The position numbers and the translations under genes are program-made. Below are positions 15,382 to 23,792 of a stretch of DNA of 64,000 bases, one piece after another; the stretch's first letter is position 1, and every line of letters starts with the position of its first letter. The stretch is taken from positions 565,279 to 629,278 of the forward strand of contig NZ_JBDQZI010000001.1 of NCBI RefSeq assembly GCF_042920265.1, given 5' to 3'. This DNA comes from Lysinibacillus_B sp042920265. Its GTDB lineage: Bacteria > Bacillota > Bacilli > Bacillales_A > Planococcaceae. Below the pieces are notes generated by a model, which saw nothing but the letters and a program-made list of their open reading frames with translations, was not told where the DNA came from and ran no database searches.

Positions 15382-16734
15382 ATGAGTTACGAGCGTCCGA
15401 AAACCGTATCTCTATATACTTTAGGTTGTAAGGTAAACCATTACGAAACAGAAGCGATTTGGCAATTATTTAAAGAGCAAGGCTACGAGCGTAACGAGTT
15501 TGAACAACAAGCTGATGTTTATGTGATTAATACATGTACGGTAACAAACACAGGCGATAAAAAATCTCGCCAAGTCATTCGTCGTGCTGTCCGTCAAAAC
15601 CCCGATGCTGTTATTTGTGTAACAGGCTGTTATGCACAAACATCACCAGCGGAAATTATGGCGATTCCAGGTGTCGATATTGTCGTGGGTACGCAAGATC
15701 GTCATAAATTGTTAGGGTTAATCGATCAGTATCGTGAAGAGCGTCAGCCTATTAACGCTGTACGTAACATTATGAAAAATCGTGTCTATGAGGAACTAGA
15801 CGTTCCTGCGTTCACAGACCGTACACGTGCTTCTTTGAAAATCCAAGAAGGATGTAACAACTTCTGTACATTTTGTATCATTCCTTGGGCGCGCGGGTTA
15901 ATGCGTTCGCGTGATCCGCAAGAAGTAATTCGTCAAGCACAGCAATTAGTCGACGCCGGTTACCTAGAGATTGTGTTAACAGGTATTCATACAGGTGGCT
16001 ACGGTCAAGACTTTAAAGACTATAATTTAGCTCAATTATTACGTGATATGGAAGCGAATGTGAAAGGGTTAAAACGTTTACGTATTTCTTCCATTGAAGC
16101 TTCTCAGTTAACAGATGAAGTGATTGAAGTATTGAAAAACTCGAATATTGTCGTCAACCATTTGCATATTCCAATTCAGTCTGGTTCAGATACAGTATTA
16201 AAACGTATGCGTCGTAAGTATACGATGGAATTCTTCTCAGAACGACTGCGTAAATTAGAAGATGCATTACCAGATTTAGCGGTAACATCGGACGTCATCG
16301 TTGGTTTCCCGGGTGAAACAGAAGAAGAGTTTATGGAAACGTATAATTTCATTAAAGATCATCAATTCTCAGAATTACACGTATTCCCGTTCTCACCACG
16401 AACAGGGACACCAGCAGCACGTATGCAAGATCAATTTGTCGATGAAGAAGTGAAAAATGAACGTGTACATCGCTTAATTACATTAAATGATCAACTGGCA
16501 AAACAATATGCTTCTCGCTTTGAAGGGGATGTATTAGAAGTAATTCCAGAAGAACGTTTTAAAGACGGCGACAACGAAAATCTGTATGTCGGCTACACGT
16601 CTAACTATCTAAAAATCGTCTTCGAAGGTACGGAAGATATGATTGGTAAACTGGTTAAAGTGAAAATTACAAAAGCAGGCTACCCATACAACGAAGGACA
16701 ATTTGTGCGTATGCTAGATATGGTAGAAGCTTAA
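15382..16734 (+). CDS. mtaB: tRNA N6-threonylcarbamoyladenosine methylthiotransferase MtaB
   Basis: This 450-residue radical-SAM enzyme converts t6A37 to ms2t6A37 in ANN-decoding tRNAs. The N-terminal MTTase domain has three cluster-binding cysteines (Cys16 in TLGCKVN, Cys52 in NTCTVTN, Cys83 in TGCYAQ). The radical-SAM motif CNNFCTFC is at 158-165, and a TRAM domain forms the C-terminus (about 380-445). Length matches the YqeV family. GAAAGGATGAT precedes the ATG. In Bacillus, mtaB follows prmA-rsmE in the dnaJ operon; here prophage DNA lies directly upstream. Confidence 0.95.
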   Translation: MSYERPKTVSLYTLGCKVNHYETEAIWQLFKEQGYERNEFEQQADVYVINTCTVTNTGDKKSRQVIRRAVRQNPDAVICVTGCYAQTSPAEIMAIPGVDIVVGTQDRHKLLGLIDQYREERQPINAVRNIMKNRVYEELDVPAFTDRTRASLKIQEGCNNFCTFCIIPWARGLMRSRDPQEVIRQAQQLVDAGYLEIVLTGIHTGGYGQDFKDYNLAQLLRDMEANVKGLKRLRISSIEASQLTDEVIEVLKNSNIVVNHLHIPIQSGSDTVLKRMRRKYTMEFFSERLRKLEDALPDLAVTSDVIVGFPGETEEEFMETYNFIKDHQFSELHVFPFSPRTGTPAARMQDQFVDEEVKNERVHRLITLNDQLAKQYASRFEGDVLEVIPEERFKDGDNENLYVGYTSNYLKIVFEGTEDMIGKLVKVKITKAGYPYNEGQFVRMLDMVEA

Positions 16735-16750
16735 ATTGAATAGCAACAAA

Positions 16751-16780
16751 GGGTCCGTCTAACAGACATTGAGACGGAAT
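16751..16780 (+). repeat. Dispersed repeat fragment with hairpin
   Basis: GGGTCCGTCTAACAGACATT and GAGACGGAATTTT form an imperfect hairpin (TCCGTCT with AGACGGA). The same segment recurs at 63645..63677 (GGGTCGTCTGAAAAGACATT, TGAGACGGAA), so this is one of two copies in the window. Confidence 0.6.
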
Positions 16781-16784
16781 TTTC

Positions 16785-16833
16785 GCCACCTCCTATGACT
16801 GAGTTGCTCAGTCATAGGTAGGTGGCATTTTTA
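16785..16833. terminator. Terminator between mtaB and the convergent lipoprotein gene
   Basis: A long stem (GCCACCT ... AGGTGGC outside, CTATGACTGAG with CTCAGTCATAG inside) is followed by ATTTTT. It can act for both convergent genes. Confidence 0.85.
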
Positions 16834-16841
16834 TGCAGCAT

Positions 16842-17438
16842 TTATTCTACCGTAATATGTATTAAATTCGTGTCGAGTTTTAATCGCTTTTTTAGTTCAT
16901 CTGTAATGTGAAAGGAGAACTGTTGTCCAGCTTTTACATTTGCTAATTCGTAACCTTGTGCGGTATTAACCGTCCCGTCTAAGGCAAGGGGCTCCCAATT
17001 TGTGGTGTCAAAATTTAATACATGGTCAATGTAGTTTCCGGTAATTCTGCCTTTAGCAACCCATTCTTCTGGTAAAAAATCGCTCCCAAAAAACATTTCA
17101 GATAGCAAAATGGTAATATTCCCTTTTGAAATCGTTAATTGTCCATTTTTAGGGATGGATTGTTCGTTTACTTTTAAATCATAGGAAAACTGATTTTGTG
17201 ACAATGCCAGCATTTCTTCATCTGATAAATTGTCCATTATTTGCTTTAGCGTTGTGACTAAATACTGATGTCGTTCGTTTAAAATTTCATTTTCTGTTCT
17301 TAATAATTCGATTTCACTTTCATCCACTTCTACTATATCTACTATGTTTTTAGCTGGTTCTTCTTTTTGTTCATTACTACAGCCTACTAATGAAAATAGC
17401 ATGAGTGTGATGACAGGAAGTAATAATTGTTTCAACAT
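16842..17438 (-). CDS. Hypothetical lipoprotein
   Basis: This 198-residue protein has a lipoprotein signal (MLKQLLLPVITLMLFSLVGC, lipobox Cys20), an acidic linker, a predicted coiled coil (ESEIELLRTENEILNERHQY), then a beta-rich domain. GGATAAAAATG is the start context; a weak GAGAGGAT site lies upstream. It is monocistronic and convergent with mtaB. No family is recognised. It would be anchored on the outer face of the membrane. Confidence 0.8.
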   Translation of the reverse strand: MLKQLLLPVITLMLFSLVGCSNEQKEEPAKNIVDIVEVDESEIELLRTENEILNERHQYLVTTLKQIMDNLSDEEMLALSQNQFSYDLKVNEQSIPKNGQLTISKGNITILLSEMFFGSDFLPEEWVAKGRITGNYIDHVLNFDTTNWEPLALDGTVNTAQGYELANVKAGQQFSFHITDELKKRLKLDTNLIHITVE

Positions 17439-17628
17439 TTTTATCCTCTCTAATCATTTTTTAATTAGAAATGTTCCACGTATGTAAGTATAGCATATAT
17501 TTTGGAATAAAAATGGAAAAAACTTATGTAAGCGTTTAGTGAAATCGTTATAACAAAAGCACTTGCCTCTATACGTTGTGCTTACATAGGCAAGTGCTAG
17601 ATTAAGTGGCTGTTTCAAGCTTGTAACA

Positions 17629-18150
17629 TTACTTTTTGACATAATGTAGTTCGATAAATTGATTATATACTTTGCTTCCTGTTAATTGCCAAATGGAAGT
17701 GTAGTTCCCTTCTGGAAAGAGTGGGATGCCTTCTCCTAATAAGACAGGTGCTACTGTTACAATCATTTCATCGATTGCATGAGCTTCTAAAAATTTGGCG
17801 ATTAGTTGCCCACCCCCCACAATCCAAATGTCCTTTCCTTCTTGTGATTTTAAGCGTTCTACAAAGGCATTTATATCTTCATTTGTAAAAGTTACATCTT
17901 CTGATGGTAGGTGATGTTGGGAAGTGAATACATAGCCTGGCTTATTCGGATAGGGGTACTCTCCGTTCATTTCAGCCATTACCCAATCATACGTTTTTCG
18001 CCCCATGACAACCGTATCAATCGTTTCATAAAAAGAGCCATAGCCGTTATCGCCTTCACCTTCTACCTCCATTAACCATTGTAATGCTTCCTCTTTTGTT
18101 GCAATATAGCCATCTAAGCTTTGTGCAATAAACATTTTAAACTTTCTCAC
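17629..18150 (-). CDS. Dihydrofolate reductase-family protein (RibD C-terminal-like)
   Basis: This 173-residue protein has the fold signature of RibD C-terminal/DHFR-like reductases: FIAQSLDGYIA at the N-terminus, TVVMGRKTYDW near 45-55, IWIVGGGQLIAKFL near 108-121 and ILVTVAP-like strands after it. These enzymes bind NADPH through the GGG loop; the substrate is unknown for the YyaP/YwjB group. It lies 16 bases after the membrane protein gene at 18167 on the same strand, so the two may be co-transcribed. Confidence 0.85.
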   Translation of the reverse strand: MRKFKMFIAQSLDGYIATKEEALQWLMEVEGEGDNGYGSFYETIDTVVMGRKTYDWVMAEMNGEYPYPNKPGYVFTSQHHLPSEDVTFTNEDINAFVERLKSQEGKDIWIVGGGQLIAKFLEAHAIDEMIVTVAPVLLGEGIPLFPEGNYTSIWQLTGSKVYNQFIELHYVKK

Positions 18151-18166
18151 TATAAAAACTCCTATC

Positions 18167-18985
18167 TTATAAAAATATTCTACTAATGAAGCTAATCGTA
18201 AAGGTAATAACTAACGTGATCAGCGATAAAAACAATACGAAGCTCATCCAGCCAATGAGGTAGGCGTTGTACTGAATGAATGCAAAAACGAATTGGTTTG
18301 TATCTAAGCCGATAAACAGGGCTATCAAGTTAATGACAAAAAGTAACAAAGTCATAGTTATAAATCCACTAAACGCTCCTCGCAAATCAGCAGGACTTAA
18401 TGAAATATGTGTGCAAATGCAAATCGCTAAAAGTAAGAATATCCAAAATCTGATTGATGTAAAATTTTCTACTACAAAGATTGTAGAAATGACTTCGAAA
18501 GAGGATTTTACAATCATTATGATATGTTCAATAGTAAGTGCAGATGGTTCAATGGATTTGGTGAAAGTAGAAAATTCAGCGTAACTAGCTGGTAATAACA
18601 TATACAACAATAATGCAAGTGCCAGTAAGCCTGAAAATAAAGGACCAATGCTAATAAAGAACACGCCAATTCGTTGATAAAGGCTACCGCTATTATAGCG
18701 GTGTGCTACATAACCTAATGTGCTAGCGTGCTTATCCTTTGGAAACCATTGAACATCTACTACTTTGTGATTAAAAATTTTACACATCATATAATGACCG
18801 AATTCATGAACAGGTGTGCCAATCCATGAAGTAAAAAGAAAGCCTTGTTTACCGAAACTTTGTTGAATAAATTTTACGGATTGCCGTTCAATGATATGAA
18901 TACAAAATCCGACAATGATAATAATCCCGAACAAGGAACTTAATTGTAGAACAGTGAGGATGATTAAATCCAACATTAACGTCAT
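18167..18985 (-). CDS. Membrane protein with HExxH motif (M50-like)
   Basis: This 272-residue protein has about six hydrophobic segments and a HEFGH motif at residues 60-64 beside the second one (SWIGTPVHEFGHYMMCKIF). It is followed by a P-K-D loop and GVFFISIGPLFSGLLALALL, recalling the second conserved block (NPD/G-P-L region) of M50 intramembrane zinc metalloproteases. The acidic third ligand typical of S2P enzymes is not obvious, so proteolytic activity is unproven. GAAAGGAGAG precedes the start. It is probably co-transcribed with the downstream reductase-like gene. Confidence 0.7.
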   Translation of the reverse strand: MTLMLDLIILTVLQLSSLFGIIIIVGFCIHIIERQSVKFIQQSFGKQGFLFTSWIGTPVHEFGHYMMCKIFNHKVVDVQWFPKDKHASTLGYVAHRYNSGSLYQRIGVFFISIGPLFSGLLALALLLYMLLPASYAEFSTFTKSIEPSALTIEHIIMIVKSSFEVISTIFVVENFTSIRFWIFLLLAICICTHISLSPADLRGAFSGFITMTLLLFVINLIALFIGLDTNQFVFAFIQYNAYLIGWMSFVLFLSLITLVITFTISFISRIFL

Positions 18986-19130
18986 ACTCGCTCTCCTTTC
19001 TAGCTATATAAAGCTATTTTGAAGTGGGGAAAGCACAAATTTTACTTATTATGATAATACGTTAAGGCGCATTATAAAACCTTTAAGGATAGCTATTGTT
19101 GAAAAAATGAAAGAGTAGTCTGTCTTTTTG

Positions 19131-19173
19131 TGTCTTTTCGATTCAATGTTATGATATAGTTGTACGTACAACT
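19131..19173 (+). promoter_or_regulatory. deoC promoter with palindromic operator
   Basis: A -10 element TATGAT near 19150 is paired with a TTGTGT -35 sixteen bases upstream. GTTGTACGTACAAC at 19160..19173 is a perfect 14-bp palindrome at the expected transcription start, placed for a repressor. The regulator is not in the window. Confidence 0.55.
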
Positions 19174-19197
19174 TATAAATAAAAGGAGTAATTGGAC

Positions 19198-19866
19198 ATG
19201 ACACAAAATTATGCTGCTATGATTGATCACACATTATTAAAGGCGGATGCGACACGTGATCAAATTGAAAAATTATGTGCGGAGGCAAAAAAATATGTAT
19301 TCGCTTCTGTATGTGTAAATCCTACTTGGGTGAAATATAGTGCTGAATTATTAGCTGGTACAGATGTAAAAGTGTGTACAGTAATTGGTTTCCCGTTAGG
19401 TGCGTCTACTCCAGCAACAAAAGCATTTGAAACGAAAGATGCAATTGCTAATGGAGCCGATGAAATTGACATGGTCATTAACATCGGCGCATTAAAAAAC
19501 GGGGAATACGATGCCGTTCGTGATGATATTCAAGCAGTTGTTGATGCGGCAAATGGGACGTTAGTGAAAGTGATTATTGAGACATGCTTATTAACGGATG
19601 AAGAAAAAGTCAAAGCATGTGAATTATCGGTAGAAGCAGGAGCGGATTTTGTGAAAACATCCACAGGCTTCTCTACTGGTGGGGCGACGGCTGAAGATAT
19701 CGCATTAATGCGTAAAACAGTCGGGCCAGACCTTGGTGTAAAAGCATCAGGTGGTGTTCGTAATCTAGAGGATATGAAAACGATGATTGACAATGGTGCT
19801 ACACGTATTGGCGCAAGTTCGGGTGTAGCGATTATGGAAGGATTAACAGCTCAATCTGATTATTAG
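19198..19866 (+). CDS. deoC: Deoxyribose-phosphate aldolase
   Basis: The 222-residue enzyme cleaves 2-deoxyribose-5-phosphate to acetaldehyde and glyceraldehyde-3-phosphate in deoxynucleoside catabolism. Catalytic residues are visible: Asp91 in EIDMVINIG, the Schiff-base Lys153 in FVKTSTGF and the second lysine in GVKASGGVR. AAAAGGAG lies upstream of the ATG at 19198. A TTG six bases earlier is in frame but less well placed. The gene is alone here, with a palindrome at the promoter suggesting substrate-responsive repression; no deoR, pdp or nupC neighbour is present. Confidence 0.96.
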   Translation: MTQNYAAMIDHTLLKADATRDQIEKLCAEAKKYVFASVCVNPTWVKYSAELLAGTDVKVCTVIGFPLGASTPATKAFETKDAIANGADEIDMVINIGALKNGEYDAVRDDIQAVVDAANGTLVKVIIETCLLTDEEKVKACELSVEAGADFVKTSTGFSTGGATAEDIALMRKTVGPDLGVKASGGVRNLEDMKTMIDNGATRIGASSGVAIMEGLTAQSDY

Positions 19867-19961
19867 TAGTTAATTTCCTTCAGATGAGGCGTGATGAATA
19901 TACATGACAAGTACTTTCAAGACAGGCTAATACTTGCATCTTTTAATATTAATAGTTTTTG

Positions 19962-19990
19962 TTGACTGCTCTAAAACAATGCGTTATAAT
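19962..19990 (+). promoter_or_regulatory. rpsU promoter
   Basis: TTGACT, a 17-base spacer and a consensus TATAAT form a strong SigA promoter. The leader to the rpsU start is about 60 nt. Confidence 0.85.
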
Positions 19991-20058
19991 TTTTTAGTAC
20001 ACATCAATAAGCAGTATTGATGATGTATTGACGTGTGTTCGGAGGGAGGGAAAGAGAG

Positions 20059-20232
20059 ATGTCAAAAACTGTCGTTCGCAAAAACGAATCGCTTGAAGAT
20101 GCTCTTCGCCGCTTCAAACGTACTGTATCAAAAAGTGGTACAATTCAAGAAGTTAGAAAGCGCGAGTTCTACGAAAAACCTAGCGTAAAACGTAAAAAGA
20201 AATCAGAAGCTGCACGTAAACGTAAGTGGTAA
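20059..20232 (+). CDS. rpsU: 30S ribosomal protein S21
   Basis: This 57-residue basic protein (MSKTVVRKNESLEDALRRFK, ending KKKSEAARKRKW) is full-length S21 of the small ribosomal subunit. The ATG at 20059 follows GGAGGGAGGGAAAGAG. It has a strong dedicated promoter and a palindromic terminator. In Bacillus subtilis yqeY follows directly; here it does not. Confidence 0.97.
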   Translation: MSKTVVRKNESLEDALRRFKRTVSKSGTIQEVRKREFYEKPSVKRKKKSEAARKRKW

Positions 20233-20297
20233 TTTTCCCTGTAAAAACCCTACGTTCATAACACGCAATTTTATGATTCACTGAGCAGACAAAATAT

Positions 20298-20333
20298 ATA
20301 CGCCAACATTTGCAATTGCAAATGTTGGCGTAT
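20298..20333. terminator. 36-bp perfect palindrome after rpsU
   Basis: From ATACGCCAACATTTGC to its exact complement GCAAATGTTGGCGTAT with no mismatch, followed by TTAGTTT. It is likely the rpsU terminator, although the T tract is weak. Confidence 0.7.
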
Positions 20334-20695
20334 TTAGTTTGAGCAAAAGATGTCTAAGGCAATGTTTTATCCCGCGTTAACTGCCTGTAAAAGCCCGATT
20401 GGTTAAGGCAACAGAAGTTTCACTTTATGAGTCCTTGTGATTGCCTATAAAATTTCAGACAATCTGAAAAGCCCCGAAATCTTTTTATTTAATTTGCAGC
20501 AAATCATACATAGTTATACGTTTTATTTAACAAATACCAACGAAAAAAGAACTCCTTCTGCTCCAAGACAGGGTGAGCCATGTTTTATGCATAGAAATAA
20601 GTTATAATGAAAATGAGAAGAAATTCATTTTTTATGAAACTTTAATGCGAGTCGTTCGTAAATTAGGAGAAGCTATAAGAAGGGAGGTCGAAAAT
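20334..20695. other. Non-coding gap between rpsU and the NfeD operon
   Basis: No gene is seen. The segment 20355-20480 (with TTTATCCCGCGTTAACTGCC and AAGCCCGATTGGTTAAGGCA) has the look of a dispersed Bacillaceae intergenic repeat. A possible promoter (TTATAATG near 20600) lies upstream of the NfeD gene. A frame open from 20573 is in phase with that gene but has no ribosome-binding site. Confidence 0.4.
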
Positions 20696-22024
20696 ATGAA
20701 ACAAACACGCGTTTTTAGCTGGCTATTTATGATGACGCTTTCATTTTTATTGATCATCCCGAGTTTAACGGCTTTTGCAAATGCGAAAGTATACCATGTC
20801 CCTATTGAAGATAATGTGGAAAAGGGACTGCTAGCATTTTTAGAAAGGGCTTTTAAAGAGGCAGAAGAACAACAGGCGGAGGCGATTGTACTTGAAATAC
20901 ATACGCCTGGTGGCTACACGGATGCTGCTGACAAAATCGGCAAACTGCTAGATCAATCCGAGATGAAGGTCATTGCTTATATCAATACAAAAGCCCATTC
21001 AGCAGGAGCTTTTATCGCGCTCCATGCAGATAAGATTTATATGTCCCAAAATGCAACGATGGGTGCGGCTGGGATTATTGATGGAGAAGGCAATACGGCG
21101 GATGAAAAAGCTGAAAGTGCATGGTTTGCTGCAATGCAAGCAGCAGCGTTATCATCTAACAGGGATCCGAAGTATGCGTTAGCCATGGCTGATAAATCCA
21201 AGCATTTCCCTCAATACCGTGCACCAGCAGGTAAATTTTTAACGTTTACGGCTGATGAAGCAGTAGAGGTAAAGTATGCAGAAGGGATAGCAAATACGCT
21301 TGAAGAGGTGCTGCAACAGGCGGGGATTGAAGACCCAGACATCATAGATTTGGAACCAACATTAGCTGAAAATATCGCGCGCATTATTACAAATCCGATT
21401 GTTGTGCCAATCTTGTTGTCGATTGCGAGTCTTGGGTTAGTATTAGAACTATATTCACCGGGATTTGGGGTGCCAGGAACGATGTCGTTATCTGCATTCG
21501 GTTTATTTTTCTTCGGTCATACTATTGCAGGTTTTGCAGGATATGAAACGATTATTATGTTTGTTATTGGGTTAATCTTGCTTATACTAGAATTGTTTGT
21601 TCCAGGTGGTATTGTAGGTATTATTGGTGGGGCACTAATGATTATTAGTTTGTTATTTTCAGGAGCAAGTGTCACACATATGGCATACTCAATTATTATT
21701 GCAATGTTTATTGCAGTGATGGGAATGGTGATTGTAATGAAGTTCTTCGGTAAAAAGTTGCATGTGTTTAATAAGCTAGTTTTAAAAGATGCAACAACAA
21801 CAGAAGAAGGCTATGTGTCCAATACAAATCGTATCGAATTAATCGGTCGTATGGGAGAGGCGTTGACACCACTTCGTCCAGCCGGTGTGATTATCGTTGA
21901 TAAAGAACGAATCGATGCGGTTTCAGAAGGCGGTTATATCGATAAAGGAAAGTCGGTAGAGGTCATTAAGGTAGAAGGCTCACGCATTGTTGTGAGGGAA
22001 ATTTATAAAAAGATGGAGGAATAA
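20696..22024 (+). CDS. NfeD-family membrane-bound serine protease-like protein (YqeZ)
   Basis: This 442-residue protein has a signal peptide (residues 1-30, ending TAFANAKVY), a ClpP/SppA-like domain (about 35-230, with the nucleophile in HSAGAFIALHA), four to five membrane helices (about 240-370) and a C-terminal OB-fold. It is the long NfeD class that partners flotillins, and the flotillin gene floA lies three bases downstream. The ATG at 20696 follows GGGAGG. The pair organises membrane microdomains in Bacillus. A client substrate is not known. Confidence 0.9.
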   Translation: MKQTRVFSWLFMMTLSFLLIIPSLTAFANAKVYHVPIEDNVEKGLLAFLERAFKEAEEQQAEAIVLEIHTPGGYTDAADKIGKLLDQSEMKVIAYINTKAHSAGAFIALHADKIYMSQNATMGAAGIIDGEGNTADEKAESAWFAAMQAAALSSNRDPKYALAMADKSKHFPQYRAPAGKFLTFTADEAVEVKYAEGIANTLEEVLQQAGIEDPDIIDLEPTLAENIARIITNPIVVPILLSIASLGLVLELYSPGFGVPGTMSLSAFGLFFFGHTIAGFAGYETIIMFVIGLILLILELFVPGGIVGIIGGALMIISLLFSGASVTHMAYSIIIAMFIAVMGMVIVMKFFGKKLHVFNKLVLKDATTTEEGYVSNTNRIELIGRMGEALTPLRPAGVIIVDKERIDAVSEGGYIDKGKSVEVIKVEGSRIVVREIYKKMEE

Positions 22025-22027
22025 CGC

Positions 22028-23026
22028 ATGTTTTTAGATGGAGGTATGGTCGGCTTAATTTTTATTATTGTAGTCGCATTTATCGTACTAGCAGTATTCT
22101 TTACGCTTGTTCCAGTTGCACTATGGATTAGTGCTCTTGCGGCAGGTGTTCGTGTAAGTATTTTCACATTAATTGGTATGAGATTACGTCGTGTAATCCC
22201 GTCCCGCATTGTCAACCCTTTAATCAAGGCACATAAAGCGGGATTAGATGTAACGATTAATCAACTAGAGTCTCACTATTTAGCAGGTGGTAATGTAGAC
22301 CGTGTGATTAACGCATTAATCGCGGCACAACGCGCGAATATTGAATTGACGTTTGAGCGCTGTGCAGCGATTGACTTAGCAGGTCGTGACGTATTAGAGG
22401 CTGTACAAATGTCGGTAAATCCAAAAGTAATTGAAACGCCATTTATTTCAGGTGTTGCGATGAATGGGATTGAAGTGAAAGCAAAAGCACGTATTACAGT
22501 ACGTGCGAATATCGATCGATTAGTCGGTGGTGCAGGTGAAGAAACAATCGTTGCCCGTGTTGGTGAAGGAATTGTATCCACTATAGGATCAGTGGATACT
22601 CATGCTAAAGTACTAGAAAATCCAGATCTTATTTCACAGACGGTACTTTCAAAAGGGTTAGATTCTGGTACAGCATTTGAGATTTTATCGATTGATATCG
22701 CAGATGTAGATATTGGTAAAAACATTGGTGCAGAGCTTCAAATTGAGCAAGCGCAAGCTGATAAAAATATCGCCCAAGCAAAAGCGGAAGAACGTCGTGC
22801 GATGGCGGTAGCGAACGAGCAAGAAATGATAGCGAAAGTACAAGAAATGAAAGCAAAAGTAGTAGAAGCAGAAGCAGAAGTACCGAGGGCTATTTCAGAA
22901 GCATTACGCTCAGGCAACTTTGGTATTATGGACTACATGAATTATAAAAATATTCAAGCGGATACTTCAATGCGTGATTCGATTGCGAAAGTATCGCAGG
23001 ACAATCAAAATTCAGGTGACAAATAA
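22028..23026 (+). CDS. floA: Flotillin-like protein FloA
   Basis: This 332-residue protein has an N-terminal membrane hairpin (MVGLIFIIVVAFIVLAVFFT), a SPFH/band-7 domain (about 60-200) and a coiled-coil end rich in Ala-Glu-Lys (QIEQAQADKNIAQAKAEERR). The length matches FloA/YqfA of Bacillus. It scaffolds functional membrane microdomains and helps membrane fluidity and protein secretion. It is the second gene of the NfeD-floA operon. Confidence 0.95.
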   Translation: MFLDGGMVGLIFIIVVAFIVLAVFFTLVPVALWISALAAGVRVSIFTLIGMRLRRVIPSRIVNPLIKAHKAGLDVTINQLESHYLAGGNVDRVINALIAAQRANIELTFERCAAIDLAGRDVLEAVQMSVNPKVIETPFISGVAMNGIEVKAKARITVRANIDRLVGGAGEETIVARVGEGIVSTIGSVDTHAKVLENPDLISQTVLSKGLDSGTAFEILSIDIADVDIGKNIGAELQIEQAQADKNIAQAKAEERRAMAVANEQEMIAKVQEMKAKVVEAEAEVPRAISEALRSGNFGIMDYMNYKNIQADTSMRDSIAKVSQDNQNSGDK

Positions 23027-23049
23027 TCGAGGAAGGGAGTTGATGCTAA

Positions 23050-23508
23050 GTGGAAGGTCTAATCATTATGATTATTATCGGGATTGTTAGCTCTTTACTA
23101 TCGAAAAATAAAGAGCAACCAGAACAGAAGCCGACAAAAGCGATGCCACCATTTAGTCAGCAAAAGCCCCCTCGAGAAAATACACAAAGGCGTTCTCACA
23201 CATCAGAGCGCCCAAAAGTGAAATCACTAGAGGATTTTGCGAATGAAATTTTCGGGCAATTAAACGAAAAAGCGGAACAGAAGCAAGTAACGCATGAACC
23301 TATTGTGGAGCAAGTAAAACCTGTCGTACAAGAGGTTGTACGGGAGACACGAAAATCAACACGCCCTGAACTAGGTGCATCAAGACCAATTGTACAGCAG
23401 GCAAAAAAAGAGTCGCTTGTCGTTGTTCCACAGACGAAAGAACAGTTAATGCAAGCGATTATTACGTCAGAAATATTAGCGTTGCCAAAAGCAAAGCAAC
23501 GTAAATAA
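23050..23508 (+). CDS. Hypothetical membrane-anchored protein downstream of floA
   Basis: The 152-residue product starts at GTG 23050 behind GGAAGGGAG. A single N-terminal membrane helix (MEGLIIMIIIGIVSSLLSKN) is followed by a disordered, proline- and lysine-rich region and a short conserved-looking end (KEQLMQAIITSEILALPKAK). The ending resembles that of small Bacillus proteins encoded beside floA, but no firm family is known to me. It is followed by a terminator, so it closes the NfeD-floA transcript. Confidence 0.75.
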   Translation: MEGLIIMIIIGIVSSLLSKNKEQPEQKPTKAMPPFSQQKPPRENTQRRSHTSERPKVKSLEDFANEIFGQLNEKAEQKQVTHEPIVEQVKPVVQEVVRETRKSTRPELGASRPIVQQAKKESLVVVPQTKEQLMQAIITSEILALPKAKQRK

Positions 23509-23513
23509 TACAT

Positions 23514-23557
23514 GCCCCCTTTGTTGCATAGACTGTAATGAAAGGGGGCTTTTTTTT
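23514..23557 (+). terminator. Terminator overlapping the yqfC translation start
   Basis: GCCCCCTTT pairs perfectly with AAAGGGGGC, followed by eight T residues. The 3' arm (AAAGGGGG) is also the Shine-Dalgarno of yqfC, whose TTG start falls in the T tract. Confidence 0.8.
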
Positions 23558-23792
23558 GAAATCATTAATGCAGTTAGATGACATGCTAGAATGGATTCAA
23601 TTTCAGCAAATTCGATGGAATGGTACATACGATGTACATGAAGTGAGTGCTACTATTTTTAGTTGTTCAATCGGAAAGTTCCGCCTGACAATTGAAGGAG
23701 AGGGGCTACTCGTGCAATATTTAACAACCGAGGGCTTTCTTTTAGAAGTTAAGACAATACATCAGATTAAAATAGAAAAGCGGGTAGCGTAA
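23556..23792 (+). CDS. yqfC: Sporulation protein YqfC
   Basis: This 78-residue member of the YabP/YqfC family (MKSLMQLDDMLEWIQFQQIR, then CSIGKFRLTIEGEGLLVQYL and a basic end) is normally made in the mother cell under SigE. An ATG at 23538 is in frame, but it lies in the terminator loop with no ribosome-binding site. TTG 23556, 7 bases after AAAGGGGG, is preferred. The stop overlaps the yqfD start by one base, consistent with the conserved yqfC-yqfD pair. Confidence 0.85.
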   Translation: MKSLMQLDDMLEWIQFQQIRWNGTYDVHEVSATIFSCSIGKFRLTIEGEGLLVQYLTTEGFLLEVKTIHQIKIEKRVA

